From Symbiodinium natans (lineage: Eukaryota; Sar; Dinophyceae; Suessiales; Symbiodiniaceae): DNA of 55,982 nucleotides. This document shows, one piece after another, positions 10,960 through 21,951 of this stretch. The stretch lies in assembly GCA_905221605.1 (NCBI GenBank), contig CAJNDS010001413.1, forward strand, positions 746,771 to 802,752, in the 5' to 3' direction. Under the pieces are notes generated by a model. It was not told the origin of the DNA, searched no databases, and saw nothing but the letters and a program-made list of their open reading frames with translations. The position numbers were made by a program, and so were the translations under genes. The stretch's first letter is position 1. Each line of letters begins with the position of its first letter.

Positions 10960-12312
10960 GATCTCTGATTTGCAACCATGTCCCGTCGTTCCTCGGATCT
11001 CCTCGGACAATGGCGTTACTTGTTTCATGTGGTCGTGTTGCACTTCCTCCGCCAAGTACCCGCTGCTTCCAGAGATGACCGCCGCCATGCCATCAGCTCA
11101 GAGGCTTCTTTCTGCTGCCGCAGTGCAGACTCTGTTTCTTCTAGTCTGCGTTGGGGCAAGATGCCCTGCATCAACACGACTTCAGATCAAATTCAGTGAA
11201 TCTCACCGCCCGTAGGCCTGACGAGAAAGCCTCAGGTCCTTGCAAGGCACCGCTTCTTTCTGTTCGATGCAGATGCGGTGAACGTTGAGGTCATCCAGGA
11301 GCCTGGTGTCTTGAAAAGTCTTCTTCTTGTTCGAGGCCTCAGGTCTAGGGTGTAGGGTTTGGGATGTATATGCCTTTCCTTTCAATGAGAATCATCCGTT
11401 GATTTTGTCTTGAAGGTGGTCTTTGTGACCAGCTATTGTCCCAGAAGGCTTCGAGTGGGTAATCCATAGTGTGGCTCACATTTTCAGCAAGCGCTTCAAA
11501 TGCCATGCTCCATAAGAGCCTCTTAAGCCCAACAAACGTGTCTGGAGAATCTCCGCATCATCGTCGAGAACATGCTTCCTTGATCTTACTTTTGCAATAC
11601 ACCCTTGTTTCAGGGTACCCCAAAATGGACAATCAATCTAGAGAGCTGGCCAATTTACTCTACCAGCGGCGAGCTTTTCAGGAGTTGTTCAGTGTCGACC
11701 CGGTGTGGCGCCTAGCTCTCCCCATTCGGACCCACTTCTCCCAAATGACTCCGACAGATGACCATTCTTCTTTTCCTTGATCCGATCACTGAGGTCTAGT
11801 TGGCGACGCCGCGCCAATGCCGACTTGATCGAGTTTTCCGACAGCTTCAAGGCAGCTTTGTGCACATGTGCGTGGACAGGCTGCTTTTGAACTGCTTGAG
11901 TTCAGGCTGAGCTTGCATTGCCAAGGAAGGAGCATCATGCTCGCGCAGAACAACCGCCAGCAGACGAAGAGTGACTCCCACGACCGACAAGTTCCAGCGA
12001 CTGAACGCGCCAATGATGGCTGCCTTTTCTGCAAATCTTGGCAATCACCGGGACAAGCTGCTTGTGAAGCTCTGCAGCTCACGTGGAAGTTTCTACTCGT
12101 AGCAGGCAGGAACAGCTTCAAGACGGTCAAGCATGTGCAGATGCACGCTGGCGAACAGATCCCCGCGAAATATCGGAAACAACAGAGACTGCTCTTGCTT
12201 GTTGCGCTGCTTGCATGCAGGGAGCTAGATGAAGGGATCCGATGGTATGCTTGCCAAGTTTCCAGAGCTTGCCGATGACACGCGCTAATTGTTGACCGGG
12301 ACCAGTGACCAC
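10960..12312 (-). CDS. Candidate multi-exon minus-strand gene, unidentified
   Basis: Several minus-strand frames look coding and are flanked by acceptor/donor-like bases. The best is complement(12096..12209), with KQEQSLLFPIFRGDLFASVH and LHMLDRLEAVPACYE. Others: about 12072-11955 (ELHKQLVPVIAKICRKGSHH), 11330-11220 (TFQDTRLLDDLNVHRICIEQ), about 11158-11090 (RRLEETESALRQQKEASELM, coiled-coil-like) and 11060-10990 (GYLAEEVQHDHMKQVTPLSE). The predicted protein is mostly helical with a likely coiled coil; I do not recognise a family. The + strand frames over the same bases are also partly open, so strand assignment is a judgement. Exon phases were not all made consistent. Confidence 0.35.
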
Positions 12313-13387
12313 AGACGCCCCCGCGCAGGCCAGCGAGGTCTGCCTACAACTGGCATCCGGGGATCGAGCAGGTGGGAGTGGGCTAGGTGCACTGAGTCAG
12401 GCTGGTGGCCTAAGCCTCTGTTCTCATGCCTCGGAGGGATTGTGAATCGTGCAAGAAAACCCACCCGCACGAAGCAGACCGGCAGGGAGTCGACGTTCCT
12501 CCGGCTTCCTCGGCCCTGGCCTTTGACTCGCTTGTACTCTAGGGTTTTGATCACAGCTACGATGACTGCCCATTACAATCCCCATCACAACTATATTTTT
12601 TTAGTTGTGCGCATGTTTGCTATATAGAACGAGATATGGTGATTATTCTTAATTGTCAGTGACTACAGTTGTTCTACATGTGGAGCAGTTTTTCTAGCCG
12701 CGTCATCACAAGCTTCGCACAATGTGAGGTCAAGTGACGAACGCGAGGCAAAGTTCCGATGCAGTGAGAGACACCCCAAATCGGTCTGTTGGCATGCTGT
12801 TGGCCAAGCGATCTTATTTCAAGATGGAGTGGAAAATGCGAGCGCGCCTGCCCATCTCCCCAGCCTTGTGAAGCTGCTAATGTCCAGTCATGACACCGTT
12901 CGTCAGACGCATCACGTATTGTTTGCATATATGCACGCATGCAGTATAATTAAGCTTATGTTAACTTTAACTAAAGCATGTTTTTGATGAGCAAGGTTGG
13001 GCGAGGCATGGCCAGACTCCCCGAACTTTTCTGGCTCAGAAAGCACCCAGAGCAGCGCAATTCGGTGCTTAGAGAAGTGGACTAGGCAAGCAAAATGGAC
13101 TTCCTTGCCCCCAGGCTCGTGGTTGAATTGGAAGCTTGCGGTTTAGACCCAGGAAGTATGGCTTTCGTGCCGTACCGCTCTGTTGCTGCTGACCTGAAGG
13201 CCCTCGCAGGATGAATTTGTCCGCCACGTTGAGGCGCGCTTGTGTCCTTGTAACACGCCACGTTGAAGCTCCTCAGACACAGACACGTGTCTGCGCGCGT
13301 AGATCGCATTGTGTAGGCAAGCAGCACTCAGAAGCCCTTTCAGACATTATAGACGTTAATTACTCAATACCGTCTCCTTGACCCGCC
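12313..13387. other. No supportable gene
   Basis: This lies between the minus-strand exons and the proteasome gene. It contains AT-rich stretches (12580-12660, 12920-12985) and short frames without family resemblance. The last 60 bp should hold the promoter or trans-splice region of the proteasome gene, but no motif is recognised. Confidence 0.35.
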
Positions 13388-15690
13388 ATGCAACCAGCCC
13401 CTTGCAACGAGGAGGGATGCCCCTACCGTGCCGATGATGTGATGAAGCCTGAACAAGCCGTCTCCACTGGTACGACACTTGCCACCTACTTGGCTTCGAA
13501 AGGCTTGAAGCAGCTCCATAGCTCCTGGTTGACCTTGCCACCTAGCATCGCAACATGCACATCTTGGCTCAGCCCAGGACAATCATGGCTGTTGAATTCG
13601 ATGGCGGCGTGGTCATGGGCGCTGACTCACGCACTTCCACAGGCTAAGCTTGTCACGCTTGGAGGGCATCTCAATGTCCAGACTCTGCTGCCGAAGTTCT
13701 GCGCATGACATCCTGGGCAGGACAATATGTGGCGAATCGAGCCTCGAGGAAGATTTCCAAGGCCACATCATCTTCACATTGACTGACCCTTGGTGGTCAT
13801 CTCTCTACAATATTAATATGGCTCTCTGTACGACATGGCTTGCAAAATCTGTGTTCGGGTTTATGATACCTGATAGCTTGCTTGAGCCTGTCGACACCCA
13901 GCTGCAGCGCGACGAAAGCTGGTAAGGTGGTCGGGTCCGTTGGATGAACCCGTAAGGGAGTTGTGAAGACTGAATGTAACGCACACCTTCGAATAGTCCA
14001 AAAGGCTTGAAAAAACGACTCTTTTTCCATGATATGTGAGTAGGCAGGCATCTGCAGAAGGCACGTGATCTTCGCCTAGACATGTTGGTGGAGTTGGCCA
14101 GGTGCACGACAAGATTTTCGTGTGCCGGTGTGGCAGTGCTGCAGATACCCAGGCATCTCTGCTTGGCTGTTGCCATGGGCATGGTACTTGTGCCGGTTAG
14201 TATCCAGAGCTGTGCCACAACGAAGAAGAAGAGACCAACACCCTGCAAGTGAGGTCACAAATCTTACACTGGTCTCACGATGTCATGGTGTGCGAACCTG
14301 CCAAGCCAGTAGCAACCAGCTACCATGCCATACCATGCCCAAAACCAATAACCCCAGCTACCCTATCCGCATCTGTCGGGTGCTAGGCGCTCACGGGCTT
14401 TGTCGTCAACTACTTGGGCCAGCACGCGGTGGAGCTGGGGCGGCTCAAGCTCAAACTTGGAGGGAGGGGGGGGGGTGCGTGGGCAGCTCGTGGGATGTGC
14501 ACCTCTGTACTTCTTAGCCATGGTCACAACCGAAAAGTGCTATGATCGGAGAAGAGTGTCGACCTTCTGGCTATGATGAATCCTGACCCTTCAAGTACTT
14601 GTCGTTTGCCGTGGGGGGTTGGATGTGGCTTTGTGAATCAACTCAGGAAGGCGCCCACAGTGAACACCGCAGCAAACTTGTTCAAGATGATCGCCTACAA
14701 CAACAAGGATGCCAAGCGGGTCGCGTATTCCTGGCTGCGCGTTGCTTCATGTAGGGTGCCCCGCATAGCTAGGACAACCTCCTCGCCGGCCTGATAGTGG
14801 CGGGCTACGATGACAAGAGAGGGGGTCAGGCCAGAGCAGGGAAGGCGTAAGCTCTTGCGACTTTTGCGGGGAGGCGGGTGGAATAAAAGTCCGGTCAGGT
14901 CTACAGCATCCCTCTGGGTGGCTCGCGTATCCGAGTGCCATGGGCCTGTGATGGATCGGGCTCTGGCTACATCAAGGGCTTCATCGATTCGCACTACCGA
15001 CCAGGCCATGGGCGTGCAAATGAGGGAGATACAATCTCAGGTGCTGAAAGGATCTAGCATTCAGCTGCGACAGGTATGTCCAAGGCGGAGTGTTTAGAGT
15101 CGCGAGCTTGGATGGATCCATATCTACGAGCTGAAAGTAGATGGCTGGCTGAATGCTCGAGTACTTTGCTTTCACTTCTGTTCTGAGCGAAGCACAGACA
15201 GACATTCTGTCAAGAGTCACAGGCTGCAGGCATATCCCTGAATCATACCAGCAGCAGCTGTCTTGTATGCTCTGCAAAATCTCAGAAGGCATAAGGCAGG
15301 TTTGTCGGGAACGGAGACCATGTTGCAACCAGGGCCACTGTGCTGACTCTTTGAGTTTTAGCCGTTTCCCCTGTCCTAAGGTTCGTGCAGAAGGCCCTCA
15401 CCTTTGCAATGTCCCGCGATGGCAGCTCCGGTGGTGTGGTGCGGACCCTTGTGATCACCAAGGACAAGGCGACACCCGCCCTTGCCCAGACTTTTGTATG
15501 CTAGAGTAGCACATCTCAGGCGGTGGGCATGGGCACAGGCTGTTGGAGCTGTAATGCAGCAAGACAAGTCTGGGCTGTCACTTGCGAATGCTATCCAATC
15601 ACCATTCCGTTCCAGAATAGGCATGGATTTGCACCTGGACAGGTCGAAGAAGGAGTGATTGAGGGCAACAAGCTTCCCTTCGGGCCATAG
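13388..15690 (+). CDS. PSMB6: 20S proteasome subunit beta type-6 (beta-1, caspase-like), 11 exons
   Basis: Exons: 13388-13473, 13578-13642, 13721-13761, 14102-14152, 14387-14439, 14647-14710, 14773-14829, 14899-15004, 15074-15098, 15381-15468 and 15643-15690. They total 684 nt, an uninterrupted 227-residue frame ending in TAG. A propeptide of 28 residues ends in VSTG. Mature Thr1 opens TTIMAVEFDGGVVMGADSR, so Thr1 and Asp17 are present, and Lys33 falls in ASRKISK. Later hallmarks: CGSAADTQ, NYLGQHAVELG, LIVAGYDD, VYSIPLGG, GSGSGYIKGF, MSRDGSSGGVV and the tail NKLPFGP. Length fits the family (about 235). The subunit forms the beta ring of the 20S core and cleaves after acidic residues. Donors in order are GA, GC x7, GT, GC; most acceptors are AG before G. 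No missing residues, so it appears functional. The start ATG is the first in frame; an upstream noncoding exon is possible. Confidence 0.95.
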
Positions 15691-17195
15691 CGCAACACCG
15701 AGCCGGGCACTCAAAAGCATACGGCTGGGAGAACTCCGAGGGGAGCTGGGCTTTTAGCTGTTCTGAGCTTGCCCAGGCCATGATGGACAAGCCGGACAAG
15801 CCGGACAAGCCGGAGGGTTGAGATTCAGAGTCAAATCCAATGTAGGATGAGCACAGCTGAACACCCCGTGAGGCGCGAGGTAGCAAAGTGTCTCTGCACC
15901 TTGCCTGCCCGGAAACCCCTTCACCCGCTGTTCCGCACCATTCCCGGCCCATTTAACATGTACGTGCGTGCCCTGCTTCCGGGCTAGAACTTCCGCCTTG
16001 CACCTCCTTGCAAGGGTGCCAGCTCAAGGTCTCCCGATGTCTCCCGCGTCACAGCGGTGATGCCTGTCAGATTATGAGATCACGAGAGTCACCGGACAAA
16101 TGCGCAATGTAGGAACCCAAAGGAGAGGATGAAGTCGGCTTTCAGTAGTCTTCACGACGATAAGACTTGTGAGAGAGTCAAGTACCTTCTCGACATGTTT
16201 GCAGCTAGTGGGCACCAACAGCACCACTTAGGAGCAAGAAACCCATACTGCTCATCATGTGCCATGAGCCTTTGGCCAATGGGCATCGACGGCTGTCTAG
16301 GCAGTTGCGTCACATCTTTGACACCACTTGCTTCTCCACACGGGCGTTTCCGAAATAAGGGGCCCCCTTCTTGGGGATCCCGGGATCCCTTTTCTTTTCA
16401 GGACTCTACTCAAATTGGGGAAGCTCACACATGGGTCACGGTTTTGTGACCCGTCGTGGTGCCTCACACTCCGACCCGCACTGCGCAGGTTGTTTGCCTT
16501 GGCTCTGGCCGCCCAAACGCCGCTTTGATGCCTTGGAGGCAAAAGTTGAGGAGGCCTGACATCTGAGAAGGGCTCTTTCAGCCTCCTGAGAGTTTTGAAA
16601 TTTCGGTCCCGTTGTAGAATCATACATGGGTGCCCTGAATGGTAGAATCACCTCGAGCTCTATAGCCCCCTCAACGTACACTGAACCACCAAACACCCAA
16701 ACCCTTGTGGTCCAGTGGGCTTTCTGTTCTCCTTTCTTTGGAGGTCTGGCGCCAGGTTCTTGGGCTACCTCCGGGAGGCCAGCCCATGCCACTCCAATGT
16801 ATGCTTTAGGCGATGAATCGCGGTATGTGACGAGTTGTAGACCGTTTATTTCGTGTATTGAGCTGTCTGCAGTCATTGCAATTGAGGTGGTTAGTGCGGT
16901 TTCTTGCTTTAAATTGTCCCATTGCCTGATACGAATTCATTGTTTTATGATATTTATTTGGTGGTTTGTTGAAGTGATGTCTTGTTTATTGTTGTTCGTT
17001 GCTCGTAGATCGTGTTCTTTAAGGTATGTGAACGCTGAACTCCCTACAGGAGAGCCCAGACAGCAGAGTTACTTCTTTGGTTCACAATGCGTCCTTGCTC
17101 AGGGACATGCTTATACACTAGCGGGCCTTATCTTGCCTGTGCTGGGCTGAGAGGGCCGAGGGGTCCTCGACCGCAAGTGCCGTGCAACTTGCCAG
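15691..17195. other. Interval with one half palindromic element and a doubtful minus ORF
   Basis: A 9-bp tandem repeat (GACAAGCCG, three units) is at about 15785-15813. A half copy of the palindromic element family (GTTTCCGAAATAAGGGGCCC) is at 16343-16395. A minus-strand frame at 16876-16436 (146 codons; YIGVAWAGLPEVAQEPG, WTTRVWVFGGSVYVEG) reads like protein but has no known motif, and a + frame over the same bases is also long. The part from 16880 to 17060 is AT-rich and may be intronic to the carrier-protein gene. Confidence 0.3.
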
Positions 17196-17548
17196 GAATA
17201 CGTCCGGAGGACAGCTTCCTTGAGCTGGGAGGGGAGTCCCTCCTTGCCCTCAGGCCGCGTGGCAGAAGCTAGCTGTACTTCAGATGCTTGATCCGCAGCT
17301 CCGAAGTTCTCGCAGGGTCTGTGCATCGCTTCGCTACGAACTTGTCGGGGAGGACGGACATGCTTGTGATGAAACAGGCCCTCGGCTTTTCCTAATCGCA
17401 TGTGTGCCAGGCAGAGCCAGATGAAGACATCGCCCCCGGTGATGAGAAGGACCGAAATGTGAATAGCCTACTTAGAAACCGTGAACAATTTGAAAGCCAG
17501 CCTAACAGAATTCCGCCTACGAAGCCCACGCGAACTGACAGCTCGTGA
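17196..17548 (+). CDS. Acyl/peptidyl carrier protein exon (PKS/NRPS type) plus probable terminal exon
   Basis: Exon 17196-17253, with a CAG acceptor and a GC donor, encodes RPEDSFLELGGESLLAL. The LGGESL core is the phosphopantetheine attachment motif, in which the Ser carries the 4'-phosphopantetheine arm, found in NRPS and PKS carrier domains; LGG[DHE]SL leans towards the PCP or trans-AT-PKS type. A second exon-like frame, 17411-17548, starts after CCAG and ends in TGA. It is strongly charged (AEPDEDIAPGDEKDRN, then LLRNREQFESQPNR), which suits a C-terminal tail. A frame between them (SSEVLAGSVHRFATNL, 17307-17395) may be an intermediate exon. No adenylation, ketosynthase or condensation motif was found upstream, so this may be a stand-alone carrier, the end of a larger synthase, or a fragment. 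The link between exons is inference. Confidence 0.5.
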
Positions 17549-18256
17549 CTGCGAGGCCCCGCAATTTGGTCATGTTTCCGGTGCATTCGCCGTGTCAGCG
17601 CTGCTTACTGCGCCAAAGCCCTGGAAAAGCCGTGCACCGATTGACGCGATTCTTCAACTCGGTCGGACTCCCTGTCTCTTTGGGTTCGGGTTTAGCCATG
17701 AAGCTTCCACAACTTGGTTTCGGCGCGCTCCCTTGCTCACCATGCGGCCGCCATTCTAAGGCCCAGCTTGACTGCTTTTTGTGACGGCCTGCGGCGTGGC
17801 GGTGTCCGCACACCGGCAGGCCCGCAATTGAAGAGAGAAGGTTTTGCTTTCCTCATTTTGTCTTTCTTGTTAACACAGGCGGTGCCATTTTCTGACATTC
17901 CCTTGGCACTTGCTTGAAAGGACAGGGTGACACTGTGTGGTTAACGCAAGGGCAAGTTGCCGTGCGTGGCATCTGTGTCCGAGCATCAGGTGAAGGAGCA
18001 CCCAACGACCAGCCGCATCACCAGGCCGGGCGAGGGCTCCTGACTTAAGGCTTCAGGTACATATGAGCCTAAACAATCCCTTAAAGCCTCAAGGGCCTCA
18101 GCTCACCGTGGACAGCCGCAGAAAGAGAGCAGTGGTCGGACAACTCAAAAGGGCTAGGATGCCCAGGCGTGGCCCCGCCTGCGCAGCGCTGCGCGGCGCA
18201 AGGGCCCAGGCATCAGGGAAGGACTCCAGTAGCAACAACATGGAACACTACCCACC
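17549..18256. other. No supportable gene
   Basis: Frames at 17545-17784 (+) and 17813-17595 (-) overlap without recognisable motifs. A short frame at 18063-18240 is basic and low-information. Nothing else is seen. Confidence 0.3.
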
Positions 18257-18360
18257 GGGGGGTTTTACGAAAATAGGGGACCCCTCATGTAGACCCCAAA
18301 TAGTAGGATTCCCGTATAGTAAGGACCCCAATAAGGCACCCCCTAATTTCGGAAACCCCC
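18257..18360. mobile_element. Palindromic MITE-like element, family I (copy 1)
   Basis: Terminal inverted repeats: GGGGGGTTTTACGAAAATAG on the left, and TAATTTCGGAAACCCCC on the right (the inverse of GGGGGTTTCCGAAATTA). The core has AGTAGGATTCCCGTATAGTA and AAGGACCCCAATAAGG. The same core order occurs at 37736-37822 and, inverted, at 34352-34456. No coding capacity; a non-autonomous element is inferred. Confidence 0.75.
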
Positions 18361-18372
18361 ACGTGCTTCACA

Positions 18373-18780
18373 CACTTAGCTGGTGGGTCGTGAGCTTGCA
18401 GATGCAGCAGCAGCCTTGGCGGCAGAGCTGGATGCAGCCCAGCCAGAGGATCTGAGACCTGAGAGCCAACCCTGGGTCGCTAACTTTAATGCAACGCATC
18501 CGGAGGATTCTTTGAGACATTCTGAGGGTGTCTGTGACATGGTGCCTATTCTAGCCCGTGCGCTTGTGTTTAGGGCACGCCCCCAGCAGGGCCCATAGTT
18601 TGGAAGAATGTCCGCGCTTAAAACTATGCATGTCGAGATCCTTCGAGCACTGTTGCCTCGGGACGAGGATGCTCAGAGATGGATTGGTGCAGCCGCACGC
18701 CTGGGCAATGCGAAGGCTCGACGCCGAGTTATTACAGCAATAATGTCAAATAGCAAGATTGCTAGCAAGAAAGTTTTTTT
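18373..18780 (+). CDS. Unidentified coding exons
   Basis: Two frames look coding on composition: 18383-18470 (ELADAAAALAAELDAAQPED, helical, acidic) and 18608-18720 (LRALLPRDEDAQRWIGAAAR, then LGNAKARRRVI). They lie directly after the palindromic element and before a CAT microsatellite. No family is recognised; a second frame over 18558-18743 is also open, so the reading is uncertain. Confidence 0.3.
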
Positions 18781-18791
18781 GCAGAAATGAG

Positions 18792-18792
<1 letters not shown>

Positions 18793-18833
<41 letters not shown>

Positions 18834-18834
18834 G
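18793..18834. repeat. (CAT)n microsatellite
   Basis: Fourteen perfect CAT/ATC units. Confidence 0.97.
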
Positions 18835-19138
18835 GAGCTTTCAAGCGTTGCAGTAGCAGCTGCTGCCACTACTGATGACGATGGTCATGTAAGAAAAATC
18901 GAATCGTTGTTTGGGTTGGGGCAGTTGAATATCCGGTGGATTAAATAGAAGGCTTGGTTGTTGACCAATGCTGCATTTCCTGGGCATGTAGAGGCACCCT
19001 AGAGACCCATGCAATCCGTACTAAGTCCCAAGCCTAGAGCATCCTAGAGCCCTCCATGGCTTGCAGAATCTTAGTAGGGAGAATTTGGTTCCCTAGATCG
19101 TTCCTTGAAAGGGGCCCTGAACCCCCGAACCCATATGA

Positions 19139-19342
19139 CCCCTAAACCCTAAACCCTAAACCCTAAACCCTAAACCCTAAACCCTAAACCCTAAACCCTA
19201 ATATCAAGTCCGGAGTTCTAGACTTGAGAGGCGGGGTCTTTCACAGCTCTCCATGCAGCAGCGCCCGCAGCTCAGGGCACGCCAGGATTTAGGGTTTAGG
19301 GTTTAGGGTTTATAAAGGGTTTAGGGTTTAGGGTTTAGGGTT
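19139..19342. repeat. Inverted pair of interstitial telomere-type arrays
   Basis: CCCTAAA repeats at 19139-19201 (about nine clean units) face TTTAGGG repeats at 19286-19342 (seven units in two blocks) across 85 bp of unique DNA. Both arrays are clean, so the pair looks young compared with the tract at 6208. Confidence 0.9.
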
Positions 19343-20189
19343 CTTCTGGGCCAGGGGTTAAAAAAAAAGCGTCCGAGCCACACCTTTAAAACAAAAAAAA
19401 AGCGCCGGTTCTTCTGAGCTCTAGATTTATTGGTCCGTTCTGTGTAATGGAGTCGGTCAACGTTGCTGGAAAGGGGGGAACCAATGTTCGCGCAGAAGAA
19501 GCGTATTCAGAGATTCGTCATACAGTGCTTGTCGTTGCAAAGGCAAGCAAATGCCGTCGAATGCGTACAGCTCTTGTTGGAGCGGCGAGCCGTGCACCAA
19601 GCAAAGGGTACATGTACAGGAAAGCCAGTGCATCTCATGCAATCTTTCTCGGTCATGCGTCAGCAGAACAGCATTGCGGCGGTTGTTGCTGCATATGAGT
19701 CTTGCCTTGGATGGCCTTCGTGGTGACTCAACCGAACAAGACCCGCCAAACTTCACAGTCCCTTTCCCCCCGGCGCCGCGCCAGTCTTTATCCATCGGTG
19801 GTATCCGGTCCTGCAGGTCCAAGTAACTTGGTGCCTTGCCCGCTGCAGCAAGTTCACATCTCATGCCGTATTGCGATCACAAAACACTACCCTGCGAACC
19901 CTAAGCCGTGCTTTCCTTGCTGCCCTTAAACGCAAAACCTGAACCCTGGTAAATCCCGCAAAATCCCTTAAACCCCATGAATCCTATAGATCCTCGTCTA
20001 CACCCCACGAACTCTATAGATTTGAGAAGCCCCGTATATCCTACCAGGTCGTATCAACCCTGAACTTTCCTCGGCCCCACAGTGGAGGCAAGAGCAACGG
20101 TGACCGAGCCCGGAGCTGCGATGACGCCAGGAGCTCGGTCCCCTGGGACTCCAACCACAAACCATGGGGGCTCAGGAGGGTTCAGGGAT
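19343..20189. other. Interval with doubtful ORFs
   Basis: From 19447 to 19864 all of two + frames and one minus frame (135 codons) are open, which prevents a strand call; no motif is found in any. Two A-runs (19361-19368, 19391-19399) precede it. The rest (19930-20190) is stop-rich with degenerate telomere-like words such as CCCTTAAACCCC. Confidence 0.3.
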
Positions 20190-20512
20190 GTTTAGGGTTT
20201 AAGGTTTAGGGTTTTGGCTTAGGGTTTAGGGCTTAAGGGGGTTTAAAACCACAGCTTGTACTTTTGGGGGGCTCAGGAGGGTTCAGGATCTAGGGGGTTT
20301 AGGTCAAAGATGCCGGTGGCTGCTGAATCAGGAGTCTTGTAGTCCCGGGCAGGATCTGGGCTGCCGCTGCCGCCTAGCTGAGTAGAATAGATTGTAGGGC
20401 TCAATAGGCCTTCAATGTGAGACTTTTTGCCACAAGCTGGCGATTTGCTAAGAAGCATTTACCCAAGCCTTAAACCCTAAACCCTATAAACCCCAAACCC
20501 CAAACCCTAAAC
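20190..20512. repeat. Degenerate inverted telomere-type tracts
   Basis: TTTAGGG-type units at 20190-20245 (with shorter words to about 20303) and CCCTAAA-type units at 20468-20512. The orientation is opposite to the pair at 19139-19342 (TTTAGGG first here). Units carry many substitutions. Confidence 0.75.
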
Positions 20513-20622
20513 CATACTCACCTACTCGGAGGCCGCTGCACTACGCTGCCATGGCGCCTGGAGCTGGCGCCTTGGACGTGCTGCCCGGGCCCTTGAGAGC
20601 ACCCGGGTGAGCAGACGCAAAA

Positions 20623-20733
20623 GGGGGATTTCCGCAAATGGGGGTACCCTTTTTGGGGGTTCCTATAAACAGGATTAAATCTCATTCTATTTCGGGGGGT
20701 ATATTAGGGGTACCCCTATTTTGGGAAATGCCC
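20623..20733. mobile_element. Palindromic MITE-like element, family II (copy 1)
   Basis: The left end GGGGGATTTCCGCAAATGGG with GGTACCCTTTTTGGGGGTTC is mirrored by the right end GGGGTACCCCTATTTTGGGA. The inverted copy at 27391-27492 has the same order of blocks, including GGGGGTATACTAGGGG next to the far end. The middle is AT-rich. Confidence 0.75.
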
Positions 20734-21600
20734 ATATCTTCGACCCATGAACTTCTTGTGAGGTTGAAGGCCAAAGCTCCTTTGACGGTACGTGACGCAC
20801 GGGGCCAGTCCCTGTTGCATGCCGCTTGGCCGACTCGAACCCTAGAAATTGCTGGCCTGAAGGGCTTCTCGTAAATGCGGGAAGGTGGAAGGCAGTACTA
20901 GTGGTAGGTTGAAGTCGACCCTGTTGTGGGGGGAGGTCGTGCCAAGCCCATGTGCCGCAGGGGTTGGGCTTGTTTTCCTATATCCTCAACATCTCTTAAA
21001 TTTCATCGGGCCTGCAGTTTTGCGGTGTTATGGTACTGTGGGCATGGTTTGGGGGGGGTCGTTGCCTCTCCCGCAAAGCAGATTTCTCACGTGGCAGAAC
21101 ACCTGCGGGGGAACCAACGGGTGAAGAGGGCTCGAGTCTGGAGTTGAGATACTCGGTTCCAACATTGTTTTGGGCGTCGCTCGCCTCGCGTAGTCGCCTA
21201 TCTGAATCCCCTGCCCAGAAACAAGGCACTCGGATCTTCCCAATCCTCAAATTGCCCTTGCTCGGCTCGATGGGGCGGGGCTGGAAAGGTTCGATTTGTA
21301 TCTCTGGCTCTGAGCTGCGCGCAGCTCCGGTTGTATTTCTTGAAAGATTTGCAAACGCTTACAAAAGCCATGTGCCCTTGCGGTTTCGAAAGATGTTAGG
21401 CTGACGTGGCATCGAAAAGGGTGACTTTCTTCTTGTGCCCTCAGGGCTTGGGCTGACTGTACACCGGGTGAGTCGAGAAAAACGTGGTAGGTGGCTTGGG
21501 CATCCGAGTCGTCTGCCTGAGGCAGCAGCCCGGAGTGGCAGAGCGGAATCTTTGCGACGACTGCTGCAGGCACCCTCTGTGATTATTCGGAATTGTTGCT
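20734..21600 (+). CDS. Ankyrin-like exon fragments
   Basis: The frame at 20736-20835 reads HELLVRLKAKAPLTVRDARG then QSLLHAAW, like the end of one ankyrin repeat followed by D-x-x-G-x-[ST]-x-L-H-x-A of the next. The frame at 21495-21590 reads LPEAAARSGRAESLRRLLQA, like the A-A-x-x-G-x-x-x-x-[LV]-x-x-L-L helix pair. Between them, frames at 21030-21400 are open without motif. Ankyrin repeats mediate protein binding. Exon limits were not resolved, the two pieces share no proven junction, and the palindromic element abuts the first one, so this may be a broken gene. Confidence 0.35.
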
Positions 21601-21610
21601 GCCAGTTCTG

Positions 21611-21951
21611 GAACCCTAAACTCTAAAACCTAAACCCTAAACAATCCTAAGCCCTAAACAACCCTAAACCCTGAACCCTATAAACCCTAAAAGAAGCGTC
21701 GGGTCGCTCTCCGCAAAAGGCATCCAGGGAGGGGCCAGCGAGGAAAGCATCGCGGGGACTCCTGGAGTGGTCACGCGCTCGGGCTTTTTACGCACGTGGG
21801 GTTCAGGGGGGCTATGCAGTGCCCTGCCGGTGTCGTTGTCATGTAGATCTATATACATATATTATGCATATATAATGTTAGATTAATTAAATTATATGCT
21901 ATTCGAATATATATATATATGTATATATATATATCTATATATATATATAAT
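21611..21951. repeat. CCCTAAA tract followed by AT-rich microsatellite region
   Basis: Degenerate CCCTAAA units at 21611-21691; then, after about 150 bp, an (AT)n-rich block at 21846-21951 with TATATATA runs. Confidence 0.85.
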
